DNA from: CAYPAV01 sp964408805
Lineage (GTDB): Bacteria > Pseudomonadota > Alphaproteobacteria > UBA8366
Direction: 5' to 3'
Length of the DNA stretch: 64,000 nucleotides
Assembly: GCA_964408805.1 (NCBI GenBank)
Contig: CAYPAV010000014.1
Coordinates: 1-64,000 of the forward strand
The position numbers and the translations under genes were made by a program. Below, in pieces: positions 8,695 through 18,048 of this stretch; position 1 is the stretch's first letter; each line of letters opens with the position of its first letter. The notes beneath the pieces were generated by a model. That model had not been told where the DNA came from. It made no database searches and saw nothing but the letters and a program-made list of their open reading frames with translations.

Positions 8695-9380
8695 CAGCTC
8701 TGGCCGATCACGGTGAGGCCGATCGCGATCGTGACGGCGCCCACCGTGCCTTGAAGGGCGCCATTGATGCGGGTCAGACTTTTTGACGTAAGCGCCAGGG
8801 GAACGGCGATGACGGCGGAAAGGCAGGCCATGCCGATGATCGATCCCAGTCCGAATATCATGATGAACATCAGTCCGGGGCCGGTCGAACCGAGGCTGCT
8901 GGCGGTCAGGACCACGAGTGCCGCGCTGCCGGCGAAGCCGTGCATCAGACCGACCAGGAGTGTCCGTTGCCAGGGCATCCGCGAATGAAGATGTTCATGG
9001 TTCCCATGTGGACCGCGCTCGTCTTGATGGCTATGGGCGTGGAAATGGGTCGTACCGTCAAAATGGCGATGGGTATGGAAGTGGACGCGTTCGCGCCATA
9101 GGCGGTAGAGCACATGGGCCCCGAGCCCGGTCAGCATCGCCCCGACGCAGAACTCGAGGCCAAGCGCCAGACCACCGTCGATCGTCGCCTTGAACAGAAG
9201 GGCGGCGCCACCGAGGCCAAGCAGGGCCAATGTGTGCCCCAGTCCCCAAACGGCACCGTGGCGCATAATCCTACGAAGCCCCGTCTCGCCGCTCGCCAGG
9301 CTGGACACGGCGGCGACATGGTCGGCTTCCAAGGCATGTTGCAAGCCGATTACGAAGCCGAGCAGTAAGACCGATGACAC
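8679..9380 (-). CDS. UreH/NiCoT-like nickel-cobalt transporter with His-rich loop
   Basis: The protein has 233 residues and about six membrane helices. The first helix carries LQHALEADHVAAV, the HX4DH nickel/cobalt-binding signature of the NiCoT/UreH family. A cytoplasmic or periplasmic loop in the middle is very rich in histidine (HFHTHRHFDG, HFHAHSH, HEHLHS), suited to binding metal ions. It therefore probably moves Ni2+ or Co2+ across the inner membrane. No urease, hydrogenase or cobalamin genes are adjacent, and no metal riboswitch was noticed upstream. Confidence 0.82.
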   Translation of the reverse strand: MSSVLLLGFVIGLQHALEADHVAAVSSLASGETGLRRIMRHGAVWGLGHTLALLGLGGAALLFKATIDGGLALGLEFCVGAMLTGLGAHVLYRLWRERVHFHTHRHFDGTTHFHAHSHQDERGPHGNHEHLHSRMPWQRTLLVGLMHGFAGSAALVVLTASSLGSTGPGLMFIMIFGLGSIIGMACLSAVIAVPLALTSKSLTRINGALQGTVGAVTIAIGLTVIGQSWAAFV

Positions 9381-9466
9381 GGGGTGGGATCTCCAGACGG
9401 GCGAGACGTCGCGGAATGGATTCTATGTCATCGGACCTAGGGAACCAGAGGGGGCTGGATTGATAC

Positions 9467-10780
9467 CTACTTTTTCCCAGCCGGTCGGGCGGGCTTTCGG
9501 CGGTTGGCGACGTCGATCCGGAAGGTCGATTTCCGCTGCTTCAATCGGAAGGAGTAGCCGACATGATCGGGCGATTCCAGTTCGCTCCCTTCCGGGAAGG
9601 GAACGCCGCCGAAGAGACCGAACTGGCTGTCGTGGATGAGACAGTTGGGCTTGATCATCGGCCAGATGACCTCGCCCAGAAAAGCCTGGTCGTCCCAGCG
9701 GTCGCCTTGGTCGCCGTAAAGGTCCAGGATCAGCGGCTCGATCGGCGGCAACATCCCGGAACACCCGCCCCAAAGGCCGGCCAGGATAAGGTCGCTGTGC
9801 CACGGGTGATCGCGCATCAGGTGGAAGCCCCGCCCGCTCGTGATCCAGGCGTCGACGGCGGCGCGTTCGCGGGCGTTGAGCCGGCAATCGGCGTCACGGC
9901 AAAGGAAGCGGCCAACCAAGGGATCGTCGGCGACAAAAAACCGCCAGAAGCCGCCATGAACCCGCCGTTGGGCGGTGGTCACGGCCACGCATTCGGCGCC
10001 TAAGGCCCTCAATCGCTGGAGCACCGCCTCGGTGACGCTGGCATCGTGATAAAAGCGGCAGATCCAGCCCGGGAAATGTTCCGCCGCCAATCGGACATTC
10101 TCCACCGCCCCTTGGGTGTAGGTGGGATCGTGGCCCCAGAGCGAGATGGCGATGACCATCGCTCCTTCGCGAGGTTCGACCGTTCGAAGCGCCAGATCAT
10201 GTGTTTTGGAGAGGGTCTGGAATGCCTGAACCGCCCTTTCGTCCTTTACCGTTAATGCGTCGATGCCGTGTCGGCGGGCGCCGGCAAGGTCGCCCCGTGC
10301 TTCGTTGAACCGGCCGAGCAGGTTGTAGGCGATCGGGTTGTCGGGATCGAGGTCGCGGCCGCGCAGCAACGCCTCGATCGCGGCCTCGTGCCGACCCGCG
10401 AGACCAAGCGCGCTCCCGTAATTGATCCAGAGACTGGCATGCTTGGGATGGCGCGCCGTTCCATCCGCGAGCATTTGTATGGCCGGCTCGAAGCGTTCGA
10501 GGCGAGAGAGGAGAGCCCCTAAATTGCCGATCAAATCGGGATCGTCGCCGAGGATTTCCCGTGCCCGTTCGAGATATTCCACCGCCCGTTCGATGCGTCC
10601 CCGCCGGGCCTGGACCAGGCCGAGCTGGTAAACCGCCATCGCGTCGGCCGAATCGGCTTCGATCGCGGCCTCCAGAATACGTTCGGCCGCCTCGAAGTCC
10701 CGCGCCTCGATCCGCGTCAGCGCCTGTTTCACGGCGGGTGAAAGCTTACGCTTGGGACCGTCCCGGCTTGGCGGCGCCAC
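9467..10780 (-). CDS. TPR protein with C-terminal glycosyltransferase-like domain
   Basis: This is a 437-residue two-part protein. Residues ~20-190 form tetratricopeptide repeats (for example YNLLGRFNEARGDLAGARRH). Residues ~205-437 resemble a glycosyltransferase-like domain seen in polysaccharide loci, with CRDADCRLNARERAAVD (a possible DxD-type metal site) followed by FHLMRDHPWHS and a Trp/Gly-rich segment. The last 20 residues are basic. It is probably cytoplasmic and may modify a glycan or protein. Its stop is three bases from the HpaB-like gene start, but there is no functional link. Assignment of the C-terminal part is by motif memory only. Confidence 0.7.
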   Translation of the reverse strand: MAPPSRDGPKRKLSPAVKQALTRIEARDFEAAERILEAAIEADSADAMAVYQLGLVQARRGRIERAVEYLERAREILGDDPDLIGNLGALLSRLERFEPAIQMLADGTARHPKHASLWINYGSALGLAGRHEAAIEALLRGRDLDPDNPIAYNLLGRFNEARGDLAGARRHGIDALTVKDERAVQAFQTLSKTHDLALRTVEPREGAMVIAISLWGHDPTYTQGAVENVRLAAEHFPGWICRFYHDASVTEAVLQRLRALGAECVAVTTAQRRVHGGFWRFFVADDPLVGRFLCRDADCRLNARERAAVDAWITSGRGFHLMRDHPWHSDLILAGLWGGCSGMLPPIEPLILDLYGDQGDRWDDQAFLGEVIWPMIKPNCLIHDSQFGLFGGVPFPEGSELESPDHVGYSFRLKQRKSTFRIDVANRRKPARPAGKK

Positions 10781-10783
10781 GGA

Positions 10784-12253
10784 TTATCTTCCGTCGAGTT
10801 CGGTTTCCAGCGTGTAGTCCGCCATCAGCCGGTCCACCATGTCCGTACTCCGGTCCCAATCATAGGTCCGAAAACTATGGCCCTTGGTCACGAACCCGGC
10901 GCCGGCGTAGAACATCTCGTATTGGGTATGGCGCGAGGCGAATTCCGACCCGACGGCATCCCAGGCCAATCGCATGAATTTCACCCGGCCTTCCGAATCG
11001 CTCGCGGGCGAGTGCTGGGTCTTTTCGATAATTTCCGCGATCTCGGCGTTGGCGAAATCGTCGATCGAGGAGGGCAGCATGATCAAGGCTCCGCCGGCGA
11101 GATCGCGAAGAGCCGCGATGAATCGGGGGTAGAGCTGCTGAGTGAAGACCTGCGCCGAATAGAGGGTGTGACGATCGGGGACAAAATAGGGCCCGACCTC
11201 GCGGCCCTTGACCTCCATCGCATTAACCAGTGCCTCGACGGTTGCCGCTTCGGCCGCGAGGCTGCCGAGGGATTCGCGGACCTGCGGGAAGTTCGTCGTC
11301 CCGATGGTATCGGCGATCCGGCGGCCGATCCCGACGAGAAAGCGCAATTTCACCATCAGCCGAATTTGCGCCTGATAGTTTTGGAAAACATGCGCGGGCG
11401 TTGCGTGGAACTGCTTCTGGCACATCTCCACGTCCTGATTGATGAAGACGCGCTCCCACGGCACCTTCACATCGTCGAAATAGAGCAATGCGTCGTTCTC
11501 GTCATATCGATGCGAAAGCGGGTTGTCGTAAACGTTCGTCGCGTGCTGTTCGTAGGATTTTCGCGACAGGACCTTGAGGCCCTTGGTGTTCATGGGCAGC
11601 GCCAGCGAGAGGGCGTATTTCTCGTCGCCCGGCTGGAGCGGTTGGATGCAGGTCACCAGGACCTCATTCGCCATGATGCCGGCCGTCGCCAGCATCTTCG
11701 CGCCGCGAAGGGTGATTCCCTCCGAATCCTGATCGACGACGCCGGCGTTCAAATATTCCGCATCCTGCTCATGCGCCGTCTTCGACCGGTCGGCCTGTGG
11801 ATTGATGATGACGTAGGTGAGATAGATTTCATTGTCGCGCACATAGTGGAAATAATCGGCGAGGGCGCCGGCGCGTTCCGGATCGTAGGCCTCGAAGACG
11901 TCACGGCCCATATACATCCCCGACAGGCACGAGCCGACATGATCGGGCGAGCGGCCGAGGAACCCCGCATGCTGTTCCGCCCAGGTTTCGATCGCGCGCC
12001 GCCGGGTCACCAGTTCCTCATAGGATGTCGGGAGCTGCCAGACCCGGTTGACCGGCGCGTCGTCGTCGGGTCCGGTGAAGGTCATGCAATCCCGGTTGGC
12101 GGGATCAGAGAGGAAATCATAGAGCCCGCCGACCGTGGCGACGGCGTTTCGGAAGGCGGGATGGGTCGTCACGTCCTCGACTACCTTTCCGTCGAGAAAG
12201 ACCTCGCGTCCGTCCTTGAGAGACTCGATATGGGCCGCGCCGCTCTTCAACAT
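10784..12253 (-). CDS. HpaB-family FADH2-dependent aromatic monooxygenase
   Basis: The 489-residue protein matches the 4-hydroxyphenylacetate 3-monooxygenase large component family (HpaB/PvcC/4-BUDH) in length and layout. Segments such as YVIINPQADRSK, the substrate/FAD region ALLYFDDVKVPWERVF and the helical C-terminus are typical. The family hydroxylates phenols using FADH2 from a small reductase (HpaC), which is not encoded nearby; some members are vinylacetyl-CoA isomerases. It lies 53 bases downstream of the GMC oxidoreductase gene on the same strand and may share its transcript. Confidence 0.87.
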   Translation of the reverse strand: MLKSGAAHIESLKDGREVFLDGKVVEDVTTHPAFRNAVATVGGLYDFLSDPANRDCMTFTGPDDDAPVNRVWQLPTSYEELVTRRRAIETWAEQHAGFLGRSPDHVGSCLSGMYMGRDVFEAYDPERAGALADYFHYVRDNEIYLTYVIINPQADRSKTAHEQDAEYLNAGVVDQDSEGITLRGAKMLATAGIMANEVLVTCIQPLQPGDEKYALSLALPMNTKGLKVLSRKSYEQHATNVYDNPLSHRYDENDALLYFDDVKVPWERVFINQDVEMCQKQFHATPAHVFQNYQAQIRLMVKLRFLVGIGRRIADTIGTTNFPQVRESLGSLAAEAATVEALVNAMEVKGREVGPYFVPDRHTLYSAQVFTQQLYPRFIAALRDLAGGALIMLPSSIDDFANAEIAEIIEKTQHSPASDSEGRVKFMRLAWDAVGSEFASRHTQYEMFYAGAGFVTKGHSFRTYDWDRSTDMVDRLMADYTLETELDGR

Positions 12254-12306
12254 GGGTATTCTCCTTGGTGCCGTCTCGTTCCCTGTAGCGGCATTGGGTC
12301 GCCGGC

Positions 12307-13920
12307 TCAGCCGCGCCGGTCCTTGCGGATCATGTCGGCGCCTTTTTCGGCGATCATGATGGTCGGTGAATTGGTATTGCCGCTGGTAATCCGCGGCATG
12401 ATCGAGGCGTCCACCACGCGCAGGCCCTCGATCCCATGCACCCGCAACCGGTCGTCGACCACCGCCATCGGGTCGTCGCCCATTTTACAGGTGCCGATGG
12501 GATGGAAGATGGTGCTTGAGATATCGCCAGCGGCACGGGCCAGCTCTTCGTCGGTCTCATATTCGGGGCCGGGCTTGAATTCCCGGGGGTTGAATTTTTG
12601 CAGCGAATCTTGGGCGACGATGCGCCGGGTCAGGCGGATCGATTCGGCGGCGACCTGGCGATCACGCGGGGCCGAAAGGTAGTTGGGCCGGATCGAGGGG
12701 CTGTCGAAGGGGTCGGGGCTCTTGATCCGGATGTGCCCACGGCTTTCCGGACGGAGGTTGCAGACGCTGGCGGTAAAGGCCGGGAAGTCGTGCAACGGCT
12801 CGCCGAATTTGTCGAGCGTCAGCGGCTGGACGTGATACTGCAGATTGGGCGTGTCGTAAGCGGGATCGGATTTCGCGAACGCCCCGAGCTGCGAGGGCGC
12901 CATCGTCATCGGCCCCTTTCTGAAGAGGAGATATTGAAGTCCGATACCGGCCTTGCCCAAGAGGCTATTCGCCCGCTCGTTCAGCGTCTCCACGCCCTCG
13001 ACCTTGTAGGCGCATCGAATCTGCAGATGGTCCTGCAAGTTCTCGCCGACCCCGCCGAGGGGATGTACCACCTCGATGCCGTGCTCGCGCAGCACCTCGC
13101 CCGGCCCGACGCCGGAGAGCTGAAGGATGGTCGGCGAGGCCACGGCACCCGCCGCCAGGATGATTTCACCCCGAGATTCGGCGTAGAACTCTTCGTCCAA
13201 ATGGTTGAATTCCACCCTGGTCGCGCGACCGTCTTCGATGGTCAACCGCTTGATATGGGCCTGGGTCAGAAGTTTGAGGTTCGGCCGCTCGAGCGCCGGT
13301 TCCAGAAACCCCTGCGAGGCGTTCCAGCGCCAGCCGTCCTTTTGATTGACCTGGAAATACGAAACGCCCTCGTTATTGCCGCGGTTGAAATCGTCGATTT
13401 TGGGCAGGCCCGCCTCGTGGGCGGCCTCGCGGAAGGCATCGAGGATCTCCCATGAGATGCGCGGGCTTTCGATCCGCCATTCGCCGCCACGGCCGTGCAT
13501 GTCGTCGGGTGGGAGGGCCTGCATGTCCTCCGATTTCTTGAAATAGGGCAGGACGTCGTCCCATGACCAGCCCGGATTGCCGAGCTGCGCCCATTCGTCA
13601 TAGTCCCGTGCCTGGCCGCGCATATAGATCATGCCATTGATCGAGGAACAGCCCCCGAGCACCTTGCCGCGCGGGTAGTCGAGTGTGCGACCGTTGAGGC
13701 CCGCTTCCGCCTCGGTCTTGAAACCCCAATCGACCTTGGGATTGCCGATGCAATAAAGATAACCGACCGGGATCTTGGTCCAGATGTAATCGTCCTTGCC
13801 GCCGGCCTCGAGCAGCATTACGCGGGCCTTCGGGTCCGCCGAAAGCCGGTTCGCCAGAACGCAGCCGGCACTTCCCGCGCCGATGATGATGTAGTCGTAG
13901 GTACCGACCTTGTTCGCCAT
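12307..13920 (-). CDS. GMC-family FAD oxidoreductase (choline dehydrogenase-like)
   Basis: The protein has 537 residues. The N-terminus holds the FAD-binding IIIGAGSAGCVLANRLS, then GKVLGGCSSINGMIYMRG (GMC signature 1). The C-terminus has HPIGTCKMGDD and SGNTNSPTIMIAEK with the active-site His and Asn. Such enzymes oxidise primary or polyethylene-type alcohols to aldehydes. The start at 13920 is chosen because GAGAGGGA sits just before it; an upstream Met at 13977 lacks this. It probably heads an operon with the HpaB-like gene. Confidence 0.9.
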   Translation of the reverse strand: MANKVGTYDYIIIGAGSAGCVLANRLSADPKARVMLLEAGGKDDYIWTKIPVGYLYCIGNPKVDWGFKTEAEAGLNGRTLDYPRGKVLGGCSSINGMIYMRGQARDYDEWAQLGNPGWSWDDVLPYFKKSEDMQALPPDDMHGRGGEWRIESPRISWEILDAFREAAHEAGLPKIDDFNRGNNEGVSYFQVNQKDGWRWNASQGFLEPALERPNLKLLTQAHIKRLTIEDGRATRVEFNHLDEEFYAESRGEIILAAGAVASPTILQLSGVGPGEVLREHGIEVVHPLGGVGENLQDHLQIRCAYKVEGVETLNERANSLLGKAGIGLQYLLFRKGPMTMAPSQLGAFAKSDPAYDTPNLQYHVQPLTLDKFGEPLHDFPAFTASVCNLRPESRGHIRIKSPDPFDSPSIRPNYLSAPRDRQVAAESIRLTRRIVAQDSLQKFNPREFKPGPEYETDEELARAAGDISSTIFHPIGTCKMGDDPMAVVDDRLRVHGIEGLRVVDASIMPRITSGNTNSPTIMIAEKGADMIRKDRRG

Positions 13921-13984
13921 GCAATCCCTCTCGCTCGAAGACAGCGCCATCATTGCGGCTTGACCCTGGCGCGGCAAGGGGGCG

Positions 13985-14455
13985 TCAGCCGCCCCAGTTC
14001 TTCAGGATGGGCACGGTCGAGATCGAGTTCTTCGGCGAGCCTTCGATCAAGCGGTCGCTATAGACCAGATAGATCAGGACGTTTCGCTTCTGGTCGAGGA
14101 AGCGGACGACCTGCATGGTTTTGAACAGGATCGACGTCTTCTTGGTGAACACCGTCTCGCCGTTCTTGAGCTCTTCCTTGAACCGGATGGGACCCACTTG
14201 GCGACAGGCGATCGCGGCATCAGAGCGATCCTCGGCGAGGCCGACGGCGCCCGAGATGCCGCCCTTCTTGGCCCGGCTCAAATGGCAGGTGACGCCTTCG
14301 ACCTTAGGATCGTCGAATGCCTCGATGACGATCTTGTCGTTGGGACCGACAAACTTGAAGACCGTGCTGACGCTGCCGATCTCCTCCGCGCCGGCCACGG
14401 CCGCGAGGAACGGAAATACGATCAAGGCGAGGAAAATCGCTTTCATGACACTCAT
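13985..14455 (-). CDS. creA: CreA family protein
   Basis: The 156-residue protein has an N-terminal signal peptide (basic MSVMK, hydrophobic core, AVAGAEE cleavage region) and the CreA pattern VEGVTCHLSRAKKGG followed by paired cysteines and a C-terminal YLVYSDRLIEGSPKNS. CreA proteins are widespread periplasmic proteins of unknown function. Its start overlaps the stop of the upstream MoaD-like gene by an ATGA, so translation is probably coupled. Confidence 0.9.
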   Translation of the reverse strand: MSVMKAIFLALIVFPFLAAVAGAEEIGSVSTVFKFVGPNDKIVIEAFDDPKVEGVTCHLSRAKKGGISGAVGLAEDRSDAAIACRQVGPIRFKEELKNGETVFTKKTSILFKTMQVVRFLDQKRNVLIYLVYSDRLIEGSPKNSISTVPILKNWGG

Positions 14456-14697
14456 CCGCCGCCGATCTGGGGAATAAGGTGGACCTCGCTGTCGGGACCG
14501 ATCGGCTCGATCAGAGTGTCCTGGTAAATCTGCCCGTCGATCGCGACGGCGATGCCTTCCTCGAGATGGGGGGCCATCTCCGGGTAACGCTCGCCAAGGG
14601 CGCGGAACAATTGCCGGATATTGGCGACGTCGAGCTCGAACTCGGTCTCGCCGCCGGTGAACCGCGTGAGCGCGGCCGTTAGGGATACGCGTGCCAT
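14452..14697 (-). CDS. MoaD/ThiS family small sulfur-carrier-like protein
   Basis: This 81-residue ubiquitin-fold protein ends in IGGG. A terminal Gly-Gly is needed for adenylation and thiocarboxylate formation in MoaD and ThiS, though here one more Gly follows. The sequence (IRQLFRALGERYPEM and VAIDGQIYQD) fits the MoaD branch. It is not beside moaE, moeB or thiG, so its partner is unknown. It overlaps creA by four bases and follows the HIT gene by about 49 bases, which suggests one HIT-MoaD-CreA transcript. Confidence 0.8.
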   Translation of the reverse strand: MARVSLTAALTRFTGGETEFELDVANIRQLFRALGERYPEMAPHLEEGIAVAIDGQIYQDTLIEPIGPDSEVHLIPQIGGG

Positions 14698-14745
14698 GGC
14701 ATATAGGTCGTGGCGATGGCCGCTGGCTTCAAGGGGATCGTCCCG

Positions 14746-15153
14746 TCATTCGATCACTATGCGCGCCGCCAGCGCCTGCAATTCCGATATCTCCGGATTT
14801 TTGGCCGGCCAGACGAGGCCGACGCCGTCCGCCTCGTGACGCGGCAGGATATGGATGTGAAAATGGGGCACTGTTTGAAAGCCGGCCGGCTTGTTGGCCT
14901 GCAGCACGGTAATGCCGTCTGGCGAGAAGGCATCCTGAACGGCGTGCGCTACCTTCCGCGCCGCAACGAAGAGGGCGGCCGCCTCTTCTTCGGTAAGATC
15001 GAGGATCGTTTCGGCCGGTCGTTTCAGGGCAACCAAGACATGGCCCGGATTCACCTGTCCCGCATCCATGAAGGCGTATACGAGGTCCGTTTCGTAGACC
15101 TTCGCACTCGGAATTTCGCCCTTGAAGATACGTTCAAATATGGTTTCCGGCAT
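14746..15153 (-). CDS. HIT family nucleotide hydrolase
   Basis: The 135-residue protein has the histidine-triad motif HFHIHILPRH near its C-terminus and the N-terminal IFERIFKGEIPSAKVYETD typical of Hint-type proteins. These hydrolyse AMP-lysine, aminoacyl-AMP or dinucleoside polyphosphates. It is the first gene of a minus-strand group with the MoaD-like and creA genes. Confidence 0.92.
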   Translation of the reverse strand: MPETIFERIFKGEIPSAKVYETDLVYAFMDAGQVNPGHVLVALKRPAETILDLTEEEAAALFVAARKVAHAVQDAFSPDGITVLQANKPAGFQTVPHFHIHILPRHEADGVGLVWPAKNPEISELQALAARIVIE

Positions 15154-15207
15154 GGTCGCCTCTTTTCCGTTCGAAGACTGATCATCGCACTGTCACAAGC
15201 GAGGAGA

Positions 15208-15244
15208 CAAAAAGAAACCCTCTCCCCAATGCAGGGGAGAGGGT
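15208..15244 (-). terminator. Rho-independent terminator of the molybdenum hydroxylase operon
   Basis: Perfect 11-bp arms ACCCTCTCCCC (15217-15227) and GGGGAGAGGGT (15234-15244) enclose a six-base loop. On the minus strand the hairpin is followed by TTCTTTTTG. It lies 33 bases past the stop of the large-subunit gene at 15278, in the right orientation to end it. Confidence 0.88.
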
Positions 15245-15277
15245 CCGAATATTTCCGTTCGGTGGTGACCGATCGGG

Positions 15278-17566
15278 TCAGTCGTCACCGCCGCCGTTCG
15301 CCGCCTCGATCGCCGCGAGGACGCGGGGCGGTGACATCGGCAGGTCCGACATGCGGGTGCCGATCGCGGCCGACACCGCATTGGCGATCGCCGCCATCGG
15401 CGGGATGATCGGGGTCTCGCCGATACCGCGGACACCGAAGGGGTGGCGCGGGTTCGGTTCCTCGACGATCACCGTGTCGATCATCGGGACATCGGAGCAG
15501 ACCGGGATTCGATAGTCGAGGAACCCGGCATTCTCCATTTGGCCCTTGTCGTTGTAGATGTATTCCTCGTTCAGGGCCCAGCCGATGCCTTGCACGGCCC
15601 CGCCCTGGAATTGCCCTTCGACGTAGTCCGGATGGACCGCCTTGCCGGCATCCTGCAACACCGTGTAGCGCAGGACCTGGACCTTGCCGGTCTCCTTGTC
15701 GACCTCGACGTCCACGACGTGGGCGCCGAAGCTGGGAGCCGCTCCTTGGGCGTTGATCTGGGCATGACCCACGATCGGCCCGCCGGTCTTATTGGCGTGT
15801 TTGGCGACCTGAGCCAGAGTCATCGGCTCGAACTCGCCGGCATTTGGGCCGGACGGACGCACCGTGCCGTTGTCCCACTCGACCGCTTCCTCGTCGATAT
15901 CCCAGACCTTGGCCGCGCGGGCACAGGCCTGCTTGATAATATCCTCGGAGGCCTGAACGACGGCCATGCCGCTCGAGAAGGTGGCGCGGCTACCGCCCGT
16001 GAGGAACGTATAGCCGAGCGAGCTGGTATCGCCGATGATCGGGCGGACATCCTCGTATTCGACGCCGAGCATCTCCGCCGCCATCAAGGCGAGGGAGGCG
16101 CGCGAGCCGCCGATATCGGGCGTCCCCGTCATCATGTTCAGGGTCCCGTCCTCGCTGAGGGCCAGGCTGGCACACGTCTCGCCGCCGATATTGAACCAGA
16201 AACCGGAGGCCACGCCCCGACCCTGGTTCGGGCCGAGCTTGGTCTTGTACTGATCCAGATCTTTCGCCTTCTCCAGGATCTCCTGGTAGCCGATCGGGCC
16301 GAATTTCGGTCCATAGGCCGCCCGGGTGCCCTCGACGGCCGCGTTCTTGAGCCGAAGGTCGACCGGGTCCATGCCCAACTCGCCCGCCAACTCGTCGACC
16401 AGGCACTCGACCGCGTATTCCGAGATCGGCGCCCCCGGTGCCCGATAGGCCGCGACCTTCGGGCGGTTGGTGACGATGTCGTAGCCGACGACCTTGACGT
16501 TGGCCACGTCATAGGGCGCGAAGGCGCACATCGCCCCCGGCTGCACCGGCGAGCCCGGAAAGGCCCCGGCCTGGTAGTTGAGGGTCGCCTCGCAGGCGGT
16601 CATCGATCCGTCCTTCTTGGCGCCGATCTTGATCGTCATATTGGCGCCCGAGGTCGGTCCGCTGGCCCGCATCACCTCGTCGCGGGTCATCTGCATCTTC
16701 ACCGGCTGGCAGGCCTTGCGCGACAGCGCCAGGGCCAGCGGCTCCAGATAGACAACCGTCTTGCCGCCGAAACCTCCGCCGATTTCCGACGAGGTCACGC
16801 GAAGCCGCGAGACGTCCATGCCGAGCAGCTTGGCGCAATGGCCGCGGGCCACGAAATGGCCTTGCGTGGTGCACCAGAGTTCGGCATTGCCGTCTTCCGA
16901 GACGTTGCCGACGCAGGCATGGGGCTCGATATAGCCCTGGTGGACCGCCTTGGTGTTGTATTCGCGCTCCAGCACCACATCCGCCTCGGCGAAACCCGCC
17001 TCGACGTCGCCCATGCCGAACTCGACGCGCTTGGCGATGTTCGAGGCCTTGGTGGGTGCCGGGTCGACGCCCTCGGTGATGAGGTCGTCATGCAGGATCG
17101 GCGCATCGTCGGCCATCGCCTCAACGGGGTCGATGACGTGCGGCAGCACCTCGTAGTCGACCTTGATCAGCTTCAGAGCCTGTTTGGCGACCGCATTACT
17201 GGTCGCGGCGACGGCGGCCACGGGATGGCCGTCGAACAGCGCCTTCTTCCGCGCCATGATGCATTGCACCATGTCCTTGTAGTTGACCAGCATCTCGCCC
17301 GCCGGGGTGAATTCGGAGGGTAGGTCGGGGAAGTCGTCGCTCGTTACCACCGCCTTGACGCCGGAAAGCGCCTCGGCCGCCGACGTGTCGATCGACTTGA
17401 TGATTGCATGGGCGTGCGGGCTCCGGAGAACCTTGCCCACCAGCATGTTCGGAATGATCAGGTCGGCGCCGAACTTGGCCCGTCCGGTGACCTTGTCGAC
17501 ACCGTCCGGGCGAACCTGGCTGGTGCCGACCCATTTCAGGTCCTTGACCTTTGCATCATCGGGCAT
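15278..17566 (-). CDS. Xanthine dehydrogenase-family molybdopterin-binding (large) subunit
   Basis: The protein has 762 residues, the usual length for a CoxL/XdhB-type subunit. GGGFGGKTVV (molybdopterin contact) and GVRGIGETP near the C-terminus, with the catalytic Glu, are both present, so the site looks intact. The loop AAYRAPGAP lacks the Cys of form I CO dehydrogenase, which argues against CO oxidation; a purine, N-heterocycle or aldehyde is likelier. Gene order in transcription is medium, small, large with 2-3 base gaps. No Moco-insertion chaperone is in the cluster. Confidence 0.93.
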   Translation of the reverse strand: MPDDAKVKDLKWVGTSQVRPDGVDKVTGRAKFGADLIIPNMLVGKVLRSPHAHAIIKSIDTSAAEALSGVKAVVTSDDFPDLPSEFTPAGEMLVNYKDMVQCIMARKKALFDGHPVAAVAATSNAVAKQALKLIKVDYEVLPHVIDPVEAMADDAPILHDDLITEGVDPAPTKASNIAKRVEFGMGDVEAGFAEADVVLEREYNTKAVHQGYIEPHACVGNVSEDGNAELWCTTQGHFVARGHCAKLLGMDVSRLRVTSSEIGGGFGGKTVVYLEPLALALSRKACQPVKMQMTRDEVMRASGPTSGANMTIKIGAKKDGSMTACEATLNYQAGAFPGSPVQPGAMCAFAPYDVANVKVVGYDIVTNRPKVAAYRAPGAPISEYAVECLVDELAGELGMDPVDLRLKNAAVEGTRAAYGPKFGPIGYQEILEKAKDLDQYKTKLGPNQGRGVASGFWFNIGGETCASLALSEDGTLNMMTGTPDIGGSRASLALMAAEMLGVEYEDVRPIIGDTSSLGYTFLTGGSRATFSSGMAVVQASEDIIKQACARAAKVWDIDEEAVEWDNGTVRPSGPNAGEFEPMTLAQVAKHANKTGGPIVGHAQINAQGAAPSFGAHVVDVEVDKETGKVQVLRYTVLQDAGKAVHPDYVEGQFQGGAVQGIGWALNEEYIYNDKGQMENAGFLDYRIPVCSDVPMIDTVIVEEPNPRHPFGVRGIGETPIIPPMAAIANAVSAAIGTRMSDLPMSPPRVLAAIEAANGGGDD

Positions 17567-17568
17567 GA

Positions 17569-18045
17569 TCAGCCTCCTCTCATCTCCTGGGCCGCGTCCT
17601 GCACCGCGCGCACGATCTTGTCATAGCCCGTGCAGCGGCAGAGGTTTCCGGCGAGCCAGAAGCGAATTTCGGTTTCCGTCGGGTCCGGGTTCTTCTCCAG
17701 CAGCGCTTTCGCGGCCACCAGGATACCCGGCGTGCAAATCCCGCATTGAAGGGCGGCATGCTCCAGGAACTTTTGCTGCAGGGGATGCAAATTGTCGCCG
17801 TCGGCCATCGCCTCGATGGTCTCGACTTCGCGTCCTTGAAGTTCCGGCCCCAATACCAGGCAGGAGCAAACCAGCCGGCCGTCCAGCATGACGCTGCAGG
17901 CACCGCAATCGCCCGAAGCACAGCCTTCCTTGCTGCCGGTCAAATGAAGTTCATCGCGGAGAATGTCCAAGAGCGTCTCCTCCGTCTCGCAGAGGAACTC
18001 GACCGGGTCTCCGTTGATGGTCGTTGTCACATGGGTTTTAGCCAT
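17569..18045 (-). CDS. Xanthine dehydrogenase-family (2Fe-2S) small subunit
   Basis: The protein has 158 residues and two [2Fe-2S] domains. The plant-type ferredoxin motif is GCASGDCGACSVML with a fourth Cys in RLVCSC. The second cluster is bound by QCGICTPG and NLCRCTGY. It passes electrons from the molybdenum site to FAD. It sits between the medium and large subunit genes with almost no spacing. Confidence 0.95.
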   Translation of the reverse strand: MAKTHVTTTINGDPVEFLCETEETLLDILRDELHLTGSKEGCASGDCGACSVMLDGRLVCSCLVLGPELQGREVETIEAMADGDNLHPLQQKFLEHAALQCGICTPGILVAAKALLEKNPDPTETEIRFWLAGNLCRCTGYDKIVRAVQDAAQEMRGG

Positions 18046-18048
18046 CGT

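Noticed and set aside
10877..12682. 601-residue plus-strand frame opposite HpaB
   Set aside because: Long antisense frame typical of high-GC DNA; repetitive charged composition and no domain; the minus-strand HpaB and GMC genes explain the sequence.
16950..17156. Various small frames inside larger genes
   Set aside because: No ribosome site and no conserved motif; all lie in alternative frames of clear genes.
15443..17323. 626-residue plus-strand frame opposite the Mo large subunit
   Set aside because: His/Asp/Gly/Arg-rich shadow of the minus-strand gene with no recognisable motif.
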